Of a stretch of 64,000 bases of DNA, positions 1 to 10,425 are shown piece after piece. A program made the position numbers and the translations under genes. The notes under the pieces are model-generated. The model had not been told where the DNA came from. It made no database searches and was given only the letters and a program-made list of their open reading frames with translations. The stretch comes from Ananas comosus (taxonomy: Eukaryota > Streptophyta > Magnoliopsida > Poales > Bromeliaceae): NCBI RefSeq assembly GCF_001540865.1, contig NC_033628.1, positions 10,148,069 to 10,212,068 of the forward strand. The letters run 5' to 3'. Each line of letters opens with the position of its first letter. Positions within the stretch are counted from its first letter, which is position 1.

Positions 1-1140
1 TTCACAACTTAGTCTCATTCGAGTACAGCCGAACATCGTAATTAGCTAAGGAATTAATAGTTGGTACATTAGTTTTCAATTTGAAGTCTAGCTGCTTTAC
101 ATTCTAGTTAAACTCATTTCTAAAAAATAAGCAGAACGGATAGCCAACCTTTCAAAATTTTAATTTTGCTACTAAATTCTTCTATTTGTTTGATTTGATT
201 TAATCAACGATCCTTTAATTTTAAAATCTGAATATATCACTGAACTTTGCACATTTCATACAATTCGCAATTATAAATTTATTAAAATAAATTATTAGCT
301 TAAAATTTGAAGTTAAAATATTATTGACTGATTTAAATCAAATAGAAATAAATTTAAGAGCCCAATTGGTTCGGGATTTAAAATATTCCAACAATCCTTC
401 AAATCGTTACCATTCAATTTAAGTTGAGTAGCCGTAAAAGATGTAAGTGAAGTAGTAAAGTCATTATAGATTTATAGATGGCAAGAATATTCGATTATCA
501 CAAATTTAAAGGTATTTTATTTTCACGCTTGATGAAAATTATTGGTAGTTCACTAATAAAAATATATTAATTATTAACAATCTTCTTACTTAAGCGGATT
601 AATAAGTTAGTGATAAACGTGCCATTTCAAATAAAAAAGTATATAATATTCTCAAAATATTATAAACCTAAAGCAGAGCGGCACGAATTAAAATTTTACA
701 AAATTAAATAGCCCATTTCAAATGGTCGATAGTTTTAATAATAAGAAATGCTTTGGTTCCCTACATTTGGATTCGCCACAATGTTATTGATGTGTTGACG
801 TATTTGGAAGTGAAAATGATTGAATTCGATCAGAATTTTGACAAAATCATATTCGCATCCATAATTTTTTGGATGCAAATTCAAATGCGGATATAGGTTG
901 GATAATCAAATTTTATTACCATATCCGTAGAAAAACAAATTCGGATTCAAACATGAGTTGGATTTGTAGAATATTTTATTTAATCTTGAATAAAATTAAA
1001 TATTTTTTAGTTCAAACTTCGTGCACCTACATTTTATTCCGTATAATTTAATATTTAATAAATATAAATGAAATTTAATATAAAACTCATAATAAAGTAA
1101 ATGAATGAATCTTTTTATCTCCTAAGAGTGAAAGCGGTGG
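1..1140. other. AT-rich intergenic DNA
   Basis: No gene is recognisable. The only texture is at about 838-990, where short variants of 'ggatgcaaattcaaatgcgg' and 'aattcggattcaaa' recur. The same GGATTCGGAT-type degenerate oligomer returns at 18715-19260, 24395-24530, 24895-25445 and 38990-39150, so it is a dispersed low-complexity repeat rather than coding sequence. Confidence 0.6.
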
Positions 1141-1144
1141 AATA

Positions 1145-1146
<2 letters not shown>

Positions 1147-1188
<42 letters not shown>

Positions 1189-1725
1189 CGGCTACTATGC
1201 TATCGGTAGCACGGAGCGCTCCGTGCTACCAAGTTGTTTTTGATGATGCGGCTCCCAAATCGACGATCGGCTTCGTTAGACTTGATCTACACTATTGAAA
1301 ATATTTGGAAACTAAATTTCAGATTTTTTTGACATCATTTGACCAGTGATCAAAAAATCTCAAAATCGACAATTTTAATGGCTGATGTGGTGTGTTTTTG
1401 AGTTTAACGGTGTAAAACAATCAAAATACGATGAAAATTTTATAGAAAATTCTTTTCACTATTTATATAAGATCAGTATATCTGATCTTGAATTTAAATC
1501 TTTTATCATCATTTTTTATGAGATTTTTATTTTCAGCCGTTCAATTTTAGACTACTTGTTTGATAGGTAAATGATATCGAAAAATTATGAAATTTAGTTT
1601 CTAAATACTTTCAATAGTGTAGATCAAGTCTAACGGAGCTGATCGTCGATTTAGAAACCGCATCATCGAAAACAACTTGGTAGCACGGAGCGCTCCATGC
1701 TACCAATAATATAGTAGCCTAGTTC

Positions 1726-1762
<37 letters not shown>
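1147..1762. mobile_element. Long foldback element with TA/GA microsatellite ends (copy A)
   Basis: A (TA)n run at 1147-1185 leads into a unit at 1186-1723 whose first and last ~130 bases are inverted copies of each other. The left arm holds 'gctatcggtagcacgg', then a GATGATG core and 'cgacgatcggct'. The right arm carries the reverse complements before 'gtagcctag', (TA)n and (GA)n. There is no transposase ORF. This is the clearest copy of a family seen many times in the window, and it looks like a non-autonomous MITE. The superfamily cannot be assigned because the microsatellites hide any target duplication. Confidence 0.75.
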
Positions 1763-2311
1763 TTGAGCTGGAATACTATCGGTAGCAAACGGGCTCCGTT
1801 GTCACCCATTCATTTTCGATGATGGAGCTTCCATATCGACGATCGGTACTGTTGAACATGATTTATACCACTTGAAGTACCTAGAAATCAAATTTCATGC
1901 TTTTCCGATATTGTTTTCTTGTCCATCAAGTGGGCGTAAAAATAAACAGTTGAAAATGAATATTCTCTAAAAAGTGATGATACGAATTTTGTAATTAAGA
2001 TCGAGAGTATAGATCTTGTTCTAAATAGTTTAAAGAATTTTTTAACCAAAATTCAATTGATTTGGATAGCTTTACGCGGTTAAACGAGAAAACACCTCAT
2101 ATCTACCATTAAAATTACAAATTTTGAAACCCTTTGATCAATAGGTCAACGATATCGAAAAGATTTGAAATTTGGTTTCTAGATACTTCAAGTGGTATAG
2201 ATCACATTCAACGGTGCCGATCAACGATTTGAAGGCTCCATCATGAAAAACAAATGGGTGGCAACGGAACCTGTTTGCTACCTATAGTATTCCAGCTCAA
2301 CTCTATATATA
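1763..2311. mobile_element. Long foldback element (copy B)
   Basis: It begins 'gttgagctggaatactatc' and ends with the inverse 'gatagtattccagctcaac' pattern. The arms again include a gatgatgga motif and the Tcgacgatcgg core in inverted orientation, about 120 bases each. It sits directly between the (GA)n of copy A and a (TA)n run. It is diverged from copy A in the outer arms but has the same architecture and length of about 540 bases. No coding capacity is visible. Confidence 0.72.
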
Positions 2312-2317
2312 TATATA

Positions 2318-2539
2318 GTTCGGCTGGGATACTATTGATAACACCGAGCGTTTGGTGCTATCAAGTTTTCCGCCGTTAGATTTAACCCTTTGACTATTTT
2401 CACCCATTGGATTATACTATTAAGCTAATAACTCACTCAACTCTAGAGGGCCCACATCATCCTAGCCATATATTTCTTCTTCTAAGAGCTGAAAACCTAA
2501 TAGCGTCAATAGCTTGGTGCTATTGATAGTATTCCAGCT

Positions 2540-2588
<49 letters not shown>

Positions 2589-3108
2589 AGAGCTACTATA
2601 TTATTGGAAGTATAGAGGATTTGATGCTTCCGATTTTTTGCCCTTAGATCAACCTCTTTAATTATTTCTAACATTTGAATTAATACTATTACCTTGTGAG
2701 GACCACTCAACCCTAGTGGTACTACTCAACCCTAGAGGGGCCGCAATCATCCCAACCGTACAATTTCTTGATCAAAGGGTCAAAAAATCGAAAACACCAA
2801 ATCTTTTATGCTTTCAATAATATTGTTACTCTACCCTATATATATATAAAAAAAAAGAGAGTTGGGTTAGAATACTATTAATAGTATTTGTCCTTTTTTG
2901 CTATTAAGTTTTTAGTCTTTAATAAATCAATTTCTTTGATCATTTGTAACCATTGGATTAAATATTATAATCCAGTGGAAACCACTCAATTCTAGAGGAA
3001 CCACTTAACCATAAGGTACTAATATCATTCTAACTATATAATTTTTTATCCAAGTGTTAAAAACTTGATAGCAAAAGGAGCAAAATATTATCAATAGTAT
3101 TCCAGCCC

Positions 3109-3113
<5 letters not shown>
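2318..3113. mobile_element. Three short foldback elements in a row (~230-255 bp each)
   Basis: Units at about 2318-2541, 2583-2835 and 2861-3113 each start with a version of 'gctgggatactattgatag' and finish with its reverse complement, separated by (TA)n(GA)n tracts. Their interiors share the phrases 'cattggattat', 'actcaaccctagagg' and 'ccgttagat'. This short subfamily recurs at 21140-21378, 26813-27041, 29830-30058 and 58430-58648. The last copy shows target duplications and an empty site nearby. Confidence 0.7.
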
Positions 3114-3171
<58 letters not shown>

Positions 3172-3181
3172 AAGAGAGAGA

Positions 3182-3224
<43 letters not shown>
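3104..3224. repeat. Compound CT/TA/GA microsatellite
   Basis: Runs of (CT)n, (TA)n and (GA)n follow one another between two foldback elements. The order CT-TA on one side and TA-GA on the other mirrors the element arms, as if the repeats had grown from element ends. Confidence 0.85.
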
Positions 3225-3225
<1 letters not shown>

Positions 3226-3227
<2 letters not shown>

Positions 3228-3680
3228 AGACTGTTATACTATCGGTAGCACGGAGCCCTTCGTGCTACCAAGTTGTTTTCAATGATGTGGTTTCCAAATC
3301 GATGATCGGCTCCATTAGTCTTGATCTACAGTTTCAAAAGTATTTGGAAACTAAATTTAAAATTTAAAAATATAAATTTAAAATTTAAAAGTTAACAATT
3401 CAAAATTTTAAATTATATTTTTTAAAATGACATATTGAAAGAGTTTCGAGAGTTAGAGGGTAAAATTGTCATTTTATATAATATATAGTATTACCGGTTT
3501 TCAGTAATACAACATACACGACCCCTCNTAAAATTTAAAAGTTAACAATTCAAAATTTTAAATTATATTTTTTAAAATGACATATTGAAAGAGTTTCGAG
3601 AGTTAGAGAAGTAAAATTGTCATTTTACATAATATGCAGTATTACTGGCTTTCAGTAATTCAAGATACACGTCCCCCCTC
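3226..3680. repeat. Truncated foldback arm, then a ~150-bp direct duplication split by one N
   Basis: 3226-3360 matches the left arm of copy A and then stops. About 3377-3527 is repeated with several mismatches at 3529-3680, and a single N lies at 3528 exactly between the copies. 3681-3835 shows nothing recognisable. Confidence 0.6.
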
Positions 3681-3835
3681 TCATTAATATTTTTGGTGTA
3701 ATTCTGTACCATTTTTAATACTACATTACCGACCCGATTACATACCGGATGAACCAAACACGGTAATCCTGACAGGATTGCTCGTAATCCTGTCAGAATA
3801 ACCTGAACCAAATGCACTCTTATGAGTATAAAGCC

Positions 3836-4290
3836 CATGAGTTGTTTTCAATGATGGAGCTTCTGAATCAATGATTCACTCCGTTAAATATAATCTAGAG
3901 TATTTGAAAGTTCTAAAAAATAAATTTTGTAATTTTTTGAAATTATAATAAAGTCTATCAAGCAGGTAAAAAATGAACAATTAAAATCGAACGGCGTTCT
4001 AAAAATAGATGATCAGATCCTTCAATTTCATATTAGAGTTATTAATCTTTATCTAGATAGTGATTAATCAAAAATTCAATCGATTTCGATTCTTTTACAC
4101 TGTTAAACTAGCAAGTATCTCATATTGGCTTTTAAAATTATTAATTTTGAGATTTTTTAATCGTAAGGTAAATAATGTTAAAAAAATATAAAATTTGATT
4201 TCTACAAGTTTTAAATACTCTAGAAAATATTTAACGGCATGGATTATCGTTTCGAAAATTTTATTATTGAAAACAAGAATGTGATAGTAA
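3836..4290. mobile_element. Decayed long foldback element
   Basis: The left part carries 'ttttcaatgatggagcttc' and 'ctccgttaaatataatctag'. The right part carries their inverse near 4205-4275. It lacks the outer microsatellites and is more diverged than the copies at 1147-2311. Confidence 0.5.
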
Positions 4291-4329
4291 GACTAAAAAT
4301 ATCGGGTGCCAAAAAACAAAAAATCACAG

Positions 4330-4503
4330 CCGTCCGCTACGGCTCACTCTCATCAGAGAATCAAAACCGTTCATAACCCTCGCCTCACCAGGAAAAAAGA
4401 AACCCTAATTCCACTCCGCCTCCACGCTCTCCCCCTTATATAAACCCTAAACTCCACGTCGATTCACAGGCCCTCAGTTCCCTTATTAATGCTTCGCACA
4501 GGG
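4330..4503 (+). promoter_or_regulatory. Promoter and leader of the snoRNA locus (two telo-boxes and a TATA box)
   Basis: AAACCCTAA telo-boxes occur at 4400-4408 and 4442-4450, and a TATA box 'tatataaa' at 4437-4444. Telo-boxes near the TATA are usual in plant promoters of snoRNA clusters and ribosome-biogenesis genes. The presumed transcript start is near 4465-4475. A possible splice donor follows at 'cacagg|gtaatg' (about 4504), and an acceptor 'ttttcag' precedes 4727, so the host RNA may be spliced. No protein longer than a few residues starts here, so I read it as a non-coding host or precursor. Confidence 0.6.
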
Positions 4504-4799
4504 TAATGTAACTCTTTCTAGGGTTTTTCTTTTCCTTCTTTGTATTATTATTATTTTTTTATTTTTATATATATCTCTCGTTCGGGGTTCTAAATGATGT
4601 GGATTTATCAAAAGGGAACATCCCAAAAACCAAAAAAATAAAAAATTGGGGTGTGATGATATTCCCCTTTAATTGAATAGGAAGATCTGATAGATCCCCT
4701 TATTATCCCATCTTCTTGTTTTCAGGTTTGTAGCTTTTGTTGTTGGTTTTTTTTAAAAAAAATATATATATTTGGGTTTTTTTTTTTTTGAATTTATAG

Positions 4800-4905
4800 C
4801 AGCAGTGTGAATGATGAGAACATGTAAAATATACAGTTATCCCTGTCTGATAAATTCACATGAATGGGTGCTGAGAAAAATACTCAATCTGACACTTCTC
4901 TGCTG
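4800..4905 (+). ncRNA. snoR38: Box C/D snoRNA, U38/snR38-like, guide for 25S rRNA
   Basis: Box C ATGATGA lies at 4811-4817, box D' CTGA at 4847-4850 and box D CTGA at 4889-4892. The ends pair (cagcag at 4800-4805 with ctgctg at 4900-4905). The 13 bases just before box D' (4834-4846, cagttatccctgt) are perfectly complementary to the conserved 25S/28S segment ACAGGGATAACTG of the peptidyl-transferase region. By the rule that the fifth base from box D is modified, the target is the second G of ACAGG. That corresponds to yeast Gm2815, the snR38 site, by my position mapping from memory. The guide before box D (gagaaaaatactcaat) matches nothing I recognise. It likely acts in the nucleolus with fibrillarin. 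Confidence 0.78.
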
Positions 4906-5036
4906 TTTAATTTTTTTATATAAACTAATTTGTTTATGCTCTGTTGATTATGGTGATTCTTCAAATATAATTAAAATTTTATATTAGTTTTTTTAAGTTT
5001 TTTAGAACATTTTTATGAATTTTTTTTTATAATAAA

Positions 5037-5134
5037 TTGCCGATGATGACATTGCGAGTGGCTGAACAGCAGGTTTATTTTATCTGCTGCATCTTGTTGA
5101 AACAAAATGCAAGAACTAGGACGGTCTGAGGCAT
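5037..5134 (+). ncRNA. Box C/D snoRNA, guide for 18S rRNA helix 24 region
   Basis: Box C ATGATGA is at 5043-5049, a D'-like CTGA at 5062-5065 and box D CTGA at 5126-5129. The terminal stem is TGCC (5038-5041) with GGCA (5130-5133), directly flanking the boxes. The 11 bases touching box D (5115-5125, actaggacggt) are complementary to ACCGTCCTAGT of plant 18S rRNA, the stretch following GAT in the 790-loop region. The fifth-base rule predicts 2'-O-methylation of the U in ACCGU. The guide before D' (gacattgcgagtgg) has no target I recognise. It lies 131 bases after the first snoRNA, so the two probably come from one precursor. I do not recall the family name. Confidence 0.72.
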
Positions 5135-5331
5135 TGATCTCATTTTTTTTGTTATAATAATAATAATAATAAACATGAAGTGTTATTGGAACTTATTAAG
5201 TTCCAAAAATTGAGGTTTTAGGCTTCGTTTTAGATGGGAACTTATTACTTACATTGTAATTGCTCTGTTTTTTTATATTAATTCTGTGGTTTCATTGAAC
5301 AAAACAGAGAAGCATGTTTTTATATAGGGAT

Positions 5332-6365
5332 AATATCTTAATATTTTCTTGAACATCATAAAAACTAGGGGCAATTTCATCACTAGCCCTCTTAAACATG
5401 TAAATATCACAAATACTCCTATAAAATTAAAAATATCATATATACCTCTTCAAAGGTAGAAAAATATCACAATTACCTTTTATTCTAACTGACGGTAGAG
5501 TAAAGTTATAAAATGACTAATTTACCCCTTAAAAGTTGTTTGGGTTATTCTTTTGATAACAAATAATAGAGGAGTAATTTCATAAATACCCTTCTAATTT
5601 CTAACACTAATTATTGGTGGATAAAATAAGTGGAAACCCCTCACCTATAGGTCATTTTGAAATATACCCCCTTAACTTCAATTTTTTAACATTTAGAGAG
5701 CCCTTTAACTTTTAGTTTTTTTTTGTTTTTGCGTTTTACTTAGTTAAAAGTTTTTCAATTGAGATCACTCATACATGAATTTGATAAAATTTTTAACTTA
5801 GTTGGAAAAAAAAAATATTCAATTGCAAAAGTAAAGAATCACTACAGTTGAGAGGATGTATATATATAGAGAGAGAGAGTCAGGCTACTATACTCTTATG
5901 AGTGTGATCGCCTTCTTACTCATAAGTCGTTTTTAATAATAAAGCTTCCGAATCGACGATCCATAACGTTAAATATTATCTAGAATATTTAAAAACTTCA
6001 AAAAATCAAATTTTATAATTTTTTTATATCATTACGATCAAAAAATCTCAAAATTGACAATTTTTAATGGTCAGTATGGGATACTTGCTAGTTTAATGGT
6101 GAAAAAAAATCGGAATCAATTGAATTTTTAATAGAAAATTTTATTTACTATCTAGATAAAGATCAATATAGAGATTTTGACAGCTCATTTTATGCCCACT
6201 TGATGGACGTTATTATGATTTCAAAAAATCACAAAATTTATTTTTTAAAAATTGCAAACACTCTAGATCATATTTAACATAGTAGATCGTCGATTCGGAA
6301 GCTCCATTATCGAAAAAACTTATGAGTACATAGGGCTCTATACTTATAAAAGTATTGTAGCCCTA

Positions 6366-6403
<38 letters not shown>

Positions 6404-7008
6404 AAAGTTAAGATCATGTTGAAGTGGACTAATAGGTGAGAGGGTCTTCATACAATGTTACTTTTTTTGTTGACAATAAATGTTCAATTAGAAAACTGTT
6501 GCTTGAGCAGGTCATATGAAAAATACTCTAATATCAAGAATTTTGATATCAAAATATTTTTAATTTGACTTATGTGAGTTATTTAAATAAAATTCAAAAA
6601 AAAATGTTGAAATAATTAATGTTAAATACTACAATGGATAATTGCATTACAACTATTATATAATTTAAAAGCGAAAATCATAACAATATTTAATTATTAC
6701 ACTTAATAGATTGTAGATTTTTAATTGTAAAATTTTAAAGAGAATGTTGAATTATTATGTGATTGAAAGGTTAAGAATTAATCATATAATTAATCTTAAA
6801 TTATTACACTTAGTTAAATTAGTAATAAGGGTAAAATTGGTATTTAAAGAATTTTAGATGACTTTTTTAACGGAATGTTAGTCTTAATGGTATTTGTGAA
6901 TATTTTTGCTTTTTAGAGGGGTATTCTTGATATTTTCTAATTTAGAGGGGTATTTATGAAATTACTGTCTCCTAGAGGGGTATTGATGAAATTATCCCTA
7001 AAAACTAT
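5332..7008. mobile_element. ~1.65-kb foldback element with a second foldback nested inside
   Basis: Left-arm phrases such as 'gggcaatttcatcactag' and 'aatatcacaaatactcct' (5365-5480) reappear inverted at 6840-7005 ('aggggtattgatgaaatt', 'aggggtatttatgaaatt'). The arms are built from short repeats of 'aggggtattNNtgaaatt'. Element 5879-6370 of the copy-A family sits inside, bounded by (GA)n on the left and (TA)n at 6370-6400. No transposase is visible, and the interior is AT-rich and non-coding. Confidence 0.6.
5879..6400. mobile_element. Long foldback element (copy H), nested
   Basis: It starts 'caggctactatactcttatg' and ends 'agtattgtagccctac', with inverted GATCG/CGATC core arms ('cttccgaatcgacgatcc' against 'gatcgtcgattcggaagc'). 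The microsatellite (GA)n lies before it and (TA)n after it, as in copies A and B. Confidence 0.7.
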
Positions 7009-7371
7009 TGTCTGATATATTTTTGGTAGATCAAAATGCTTTTGTTGAGTTTTAAAAATTTGTTCAAATATTTTCCTAACTCTAGAGTTTACTAATGAGA
7101 TTTGGATTTTAGAAGGGTATTTTGAAAATATTGTGATAAATTTAAAATTTTTGAATAGTAATGAGGGGTATATAAGCAAAATTAAATTGCTTCAAAGGTG
7201 GGGTTTTGCATTACTCATTAAACTGGACTTAACAGTTGATTTATGCCAATATCACTCCAAACACCCAGTAAGTATGAAAACACAACAACATTTTCAAACA
7301 TGCATGCATGGAGCCCTTAGATATCTCTCGATACAACATAACTCAAGTGTAGTATTTGAGGTTTTTTTTTT

Positions 7372-7814
7372 GGCTAAATTACAGAAAATCTTTCTGTAAT
7401 AACCCGCTTTTTAACTTTCCCCTCCTGACATTTAAAAACCTACACTTTATTCCCCTGTAAAATAAAAATTGTTCACAGGGGGGTTACGGTGTGTAAAATG
7501 ACCATTTTGCTCCTCGCCATTGTCGTCTTCTTCCCCATCTTCCTCAGCCGCCCATTCGTTCGGCCGCGATTCTCACCTCAATCAGTCGCGATTTCTCTCC
7601 ATTTCCTTCTCCACCTGCTCTCCTTCTTCTCCTGCACCCTCGCCGCCCTCGGGAGATGGCGGAAGGGTATTTTCGGCACCCTGACGGAATCCTAACGGTA
7701 GGGGGTAAAGTGCACATTTTTTATTTTACAGGGGGGCAAAGTGTAGGTTTTTAAATCTCAGGGAGGGAAAGTGAAAAAGCGCGTTATTTTAAGGGGGTTT
7801 TCTGTAATTTAGCC
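7372..7814. mobile_element. 443-bp foldback element with a GC-rich passenger
   Basis: The termini 'ggctaaattacagaaaa' and 'ttttctgtaatttagcc' are exact inverse complements. The inverted arms extend about 95 bases, including 'aaaacctacactttattcc' against 'gcaaagtgtaggttttt'. A run of nine or ten T flanks both sides (7362-7371 and 7815-7823) and could be a 9-bp target duplication, as in Mutator-like elements. The middle (about 7500-7690) is GC-rich CT-biased sequence unlike its surroundings, and it could be captured host DNA. Its 68-codon ORF at 7489-7695 matches nothing I know. Confidence 0.65.
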
Positions 7815-7823
7815 TTTTTTTTT

Positions 7824-8603
7824 GTGTAGTTTTTTTTTTTCCCTTTTTCATTTTTATGTAACTTATAGTCAGAAAGTTAAATTCACTCAATTTTTTTTTA
7901 TTTGTTTTCGAGTAATTTGATACTAATATAATTAGTCAAAAAATCTCGTTCCCTTTTATATATATTTGTTAACCTCTCCATAAATCCAACCTATTAAATA
8001 ACTAAATTTTCTGTTATTGTTTTAGAGTTAATCATGATCCATTGTAAAGGAAGTGGAGCTTAAGTTTTAATATTTAATCATATTTTTTAGAGAGAGCTGT
8101 ATGTGGTGGAATTTGAGTTTAGTACTCTAAAAAAAAAAAAAAAAATCAAGAGAGTGTGAGCTGAAATCTTGTGTAACTTAAGTTATATCATGTTTCTAAT
8201 TTATGCCAAAATAATCAATAAAACTGATGGAATTTGAATTCCACTCCACTTACGTGCAAAAATGCAGCAACATGTTGCCAACATGTGTACATGAAAGAAG
8301 CTCCAAAATTAGGGGAGGGGTACAATTCAGTGTTTAGGTACATAATTTGAAGTTCGATCATTAAATTATATAATTTGAAAATTATTGTTGGATTTTTTTC
8401 CCAAGCAGAGCATCATTCATGTGTTACAGCAAACCAATCACAGAGAAATCTATTTTCATTTTAGAAGATTGCTGTAAAGGTATATTAATTGATCGGTATT
8501 CAGGATACAAAATAGAGAGAATAGGAGGAGGAAAATAAATTGTTTACAGAACGCAGGTAGTAGAGAAGAGTGTCCTCAAAGATTGAGAAACATGCTAATG
8601 TGG
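7824..8603. other. AT-rich intergenic DNA
   Basis: Poly(A), poly(T) and short imperfect repeats only. I see no gene, RNA or element ends in it. Confidence 0.6.
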
Positions 8604-8786
8604 ATGTACGACTTCATTATTTTTTTTTAAGAGGTAGGTAGCACGCTATCCGCTTCATTTATTTCATTTAAAAATAAATTTAGCTAGAAATGTGAATCAA
8701 CTAGGATTCGAACTTGGGCCTCGGGTACCAATCATCAAGCCCTTTGCCACTTGCTCTAGGGACGACCGGTATGTACGACTTTATTA
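8604..8786 (-). mobile_element. tRNA-derived SINE with target-site duplications
   Basis: The 16-base repeats atgtacgacttcatta (8604-8619) and atgtacgactttatta (8771-8786) differ at one base and flank a 151-bp body. Read on the minus strand, the body has an A-box-like GAGCAAGTGG, a B-box-like AGTTCGAATCC and an A-rich tail (the T run at 8620-8628). These are the marks of a SINE inserted by target-primed reverse transcription. A more decayed relative lies at 56684-56795. Confidence 0.78.
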
Positions 8787-9485
8787 ACCTCGAGTGGGAT
8801 CCGATGAAAGTACGACTAACTGATTCGAATGTGGAGTAAGGAGACTTGCGGTCTAGAAGCATATCAACCAACCAACATGAGAACTACTACCACGAACAAC
8901 TCCAGAGCACCGAAAGAACTGCGAGTTGCGCGGAAAGACCAGCAGGACGTCACGGAGTTTCGATCAGAGTAAGAACGCTATAATGAGTGGTACAGAAAAA
9001 ATAGACATACTGAGCTCATCTTAGCTCACCGATTCTGACGACAAAATGTAAATGTAATAGTGATAAGAAATAAAGGATGACAATTACGAAATAAAAATGA
9101 GAGCGGAGATCCCAGCTCGCCAGGGAAGGGGTGTGAGGAACAAATAGTCAATTTGATAAGAACTTATTAAGATAAAAAAAAAAAACATAATCACAGAGAA
9201 ATCTATAGGAAGTCACAGTATTAACCATTTGGTTAGAGGAAATTATCAATGAAGCATAAATGGATACAGTTGAAAATACAAACATTTTATATGCATTTTA
9301 TTTGATTGGAGAAAGTAGGAAATACTATATGTATAAAAAATCTATTTGATAATATACAGTTAAGAACTAATTTTATAAATCTGGTCAATTTATATATCGG
9401 AGGGTGAAATTATCCAAATACAGAAGAACAAACTATTTCCTATTAAAATGGCGATTACAGAGATAAGCTTACTCTTTTTAAAATA
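8787..9485. other. Intergenic DNA with a mixed-composition block
   Basis: 8787-9120 is less AT-rich than its surroundings and may be a remnant of an older element, but I recognise no protein or terminal repeat in it. 9120-9485 is AT-rich with nothing evident. Confidence 0.5.
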
Positions 9486-10357
9486 CTAGTGTAGAAACCC
9501 GCGCGTTGCGGCGGGTAGGGAGCATTGCAAATAGTCAATATATTTTCATTCTACTTTCTTCATTTCAACATTTTTTGCATCGTTTCAATTGTTTTGGCAT
9601 AAGTCTGAAAGTAAGTTAGAAAAATAGAAAAGATCTAAAAATATTTTAGTAAATAATTTACAAATTAAAATTACTTTTCTATATTGTTTGGATTTGCTCT
9701 ATGATGCATCGCCAAATTATTTAAAAGTAAAGAAAAAGTCATATAGATCAGGACACAAACATTTCATATGAACAAAAAAAATATTTCGCCTGAGAAATAC
9801 ACATACTTGACCAAGTTTGATTTCTCTCCTCTTTGAATTGCAAAGAATATGAATGTCACATATAACAATGCAGTTATTATCTTGATTGATCAAAGCTGAA
9901 AAAAAATAAAAGAACTATATGCGAGCATCCATATAATTGTGCAATATATAATTATGTAGCAAAGAAATAATAGGGCAAAGAAATAACATATAGCAATCAT
10001 AAAAATACAATATAAAGAGTCACATCTGAGATATGCAAAAAAAAATTATGCCAAAAAGTGGCTCATGTGCAGATAGTATTTAAAATTGAAATACAAAAAG
10101 GCATAGGAGTAAAAATACTCATGAATGGTTCAGAAAGGCAACATAGCTAGCTGCTGAGTTCTATAAAATCGGAATTGCTATTTTAACTCATAGTAGGTTC
10201 TGATAACAGAAAGCATATATTGGGCCTAACCAAAAGAAAAAAATGTTTAAGAAGAAATCTCAAGTACCTCTCAGGAATGTATTCGGAACCATTAAATCTC
10301 AATCTTTTAGAATCATTTTTAAACTGTACAATGATCAAAATCCTAGATAAGAAGAGT

Positions 10358-10425
10358 GCGGTCGTATAGGAGCTTGATGTGATGGGGAAAGGCGGTCGTA
10401 TAGGAGCTTGATGTGATGGGGAAAG
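10358..10425. repeat. 34-bp tandem duplication
   Basis: Positions 10358-10391 are repeated exactly at 10392-10425 (unit starts gcggtcgtataggagc). It lies inside the Helitron. Confidence 0.9.

Noticed and set aside
4652..4712. Possible third C/D snoRNA before the first (gtgatga ... ctga with gggg/cccc ends)
   Set aside because: The distance between boxes and stem is wrong on one side, the length is only ~60 nt and no guide matches known rRNA.
8699..8725. A tRNA gene (aggattcgaacttgg)
   Set aside because: Only the B-box region is tRNA-like. There is no cloverleaf, and target duplications show it is a SINE.
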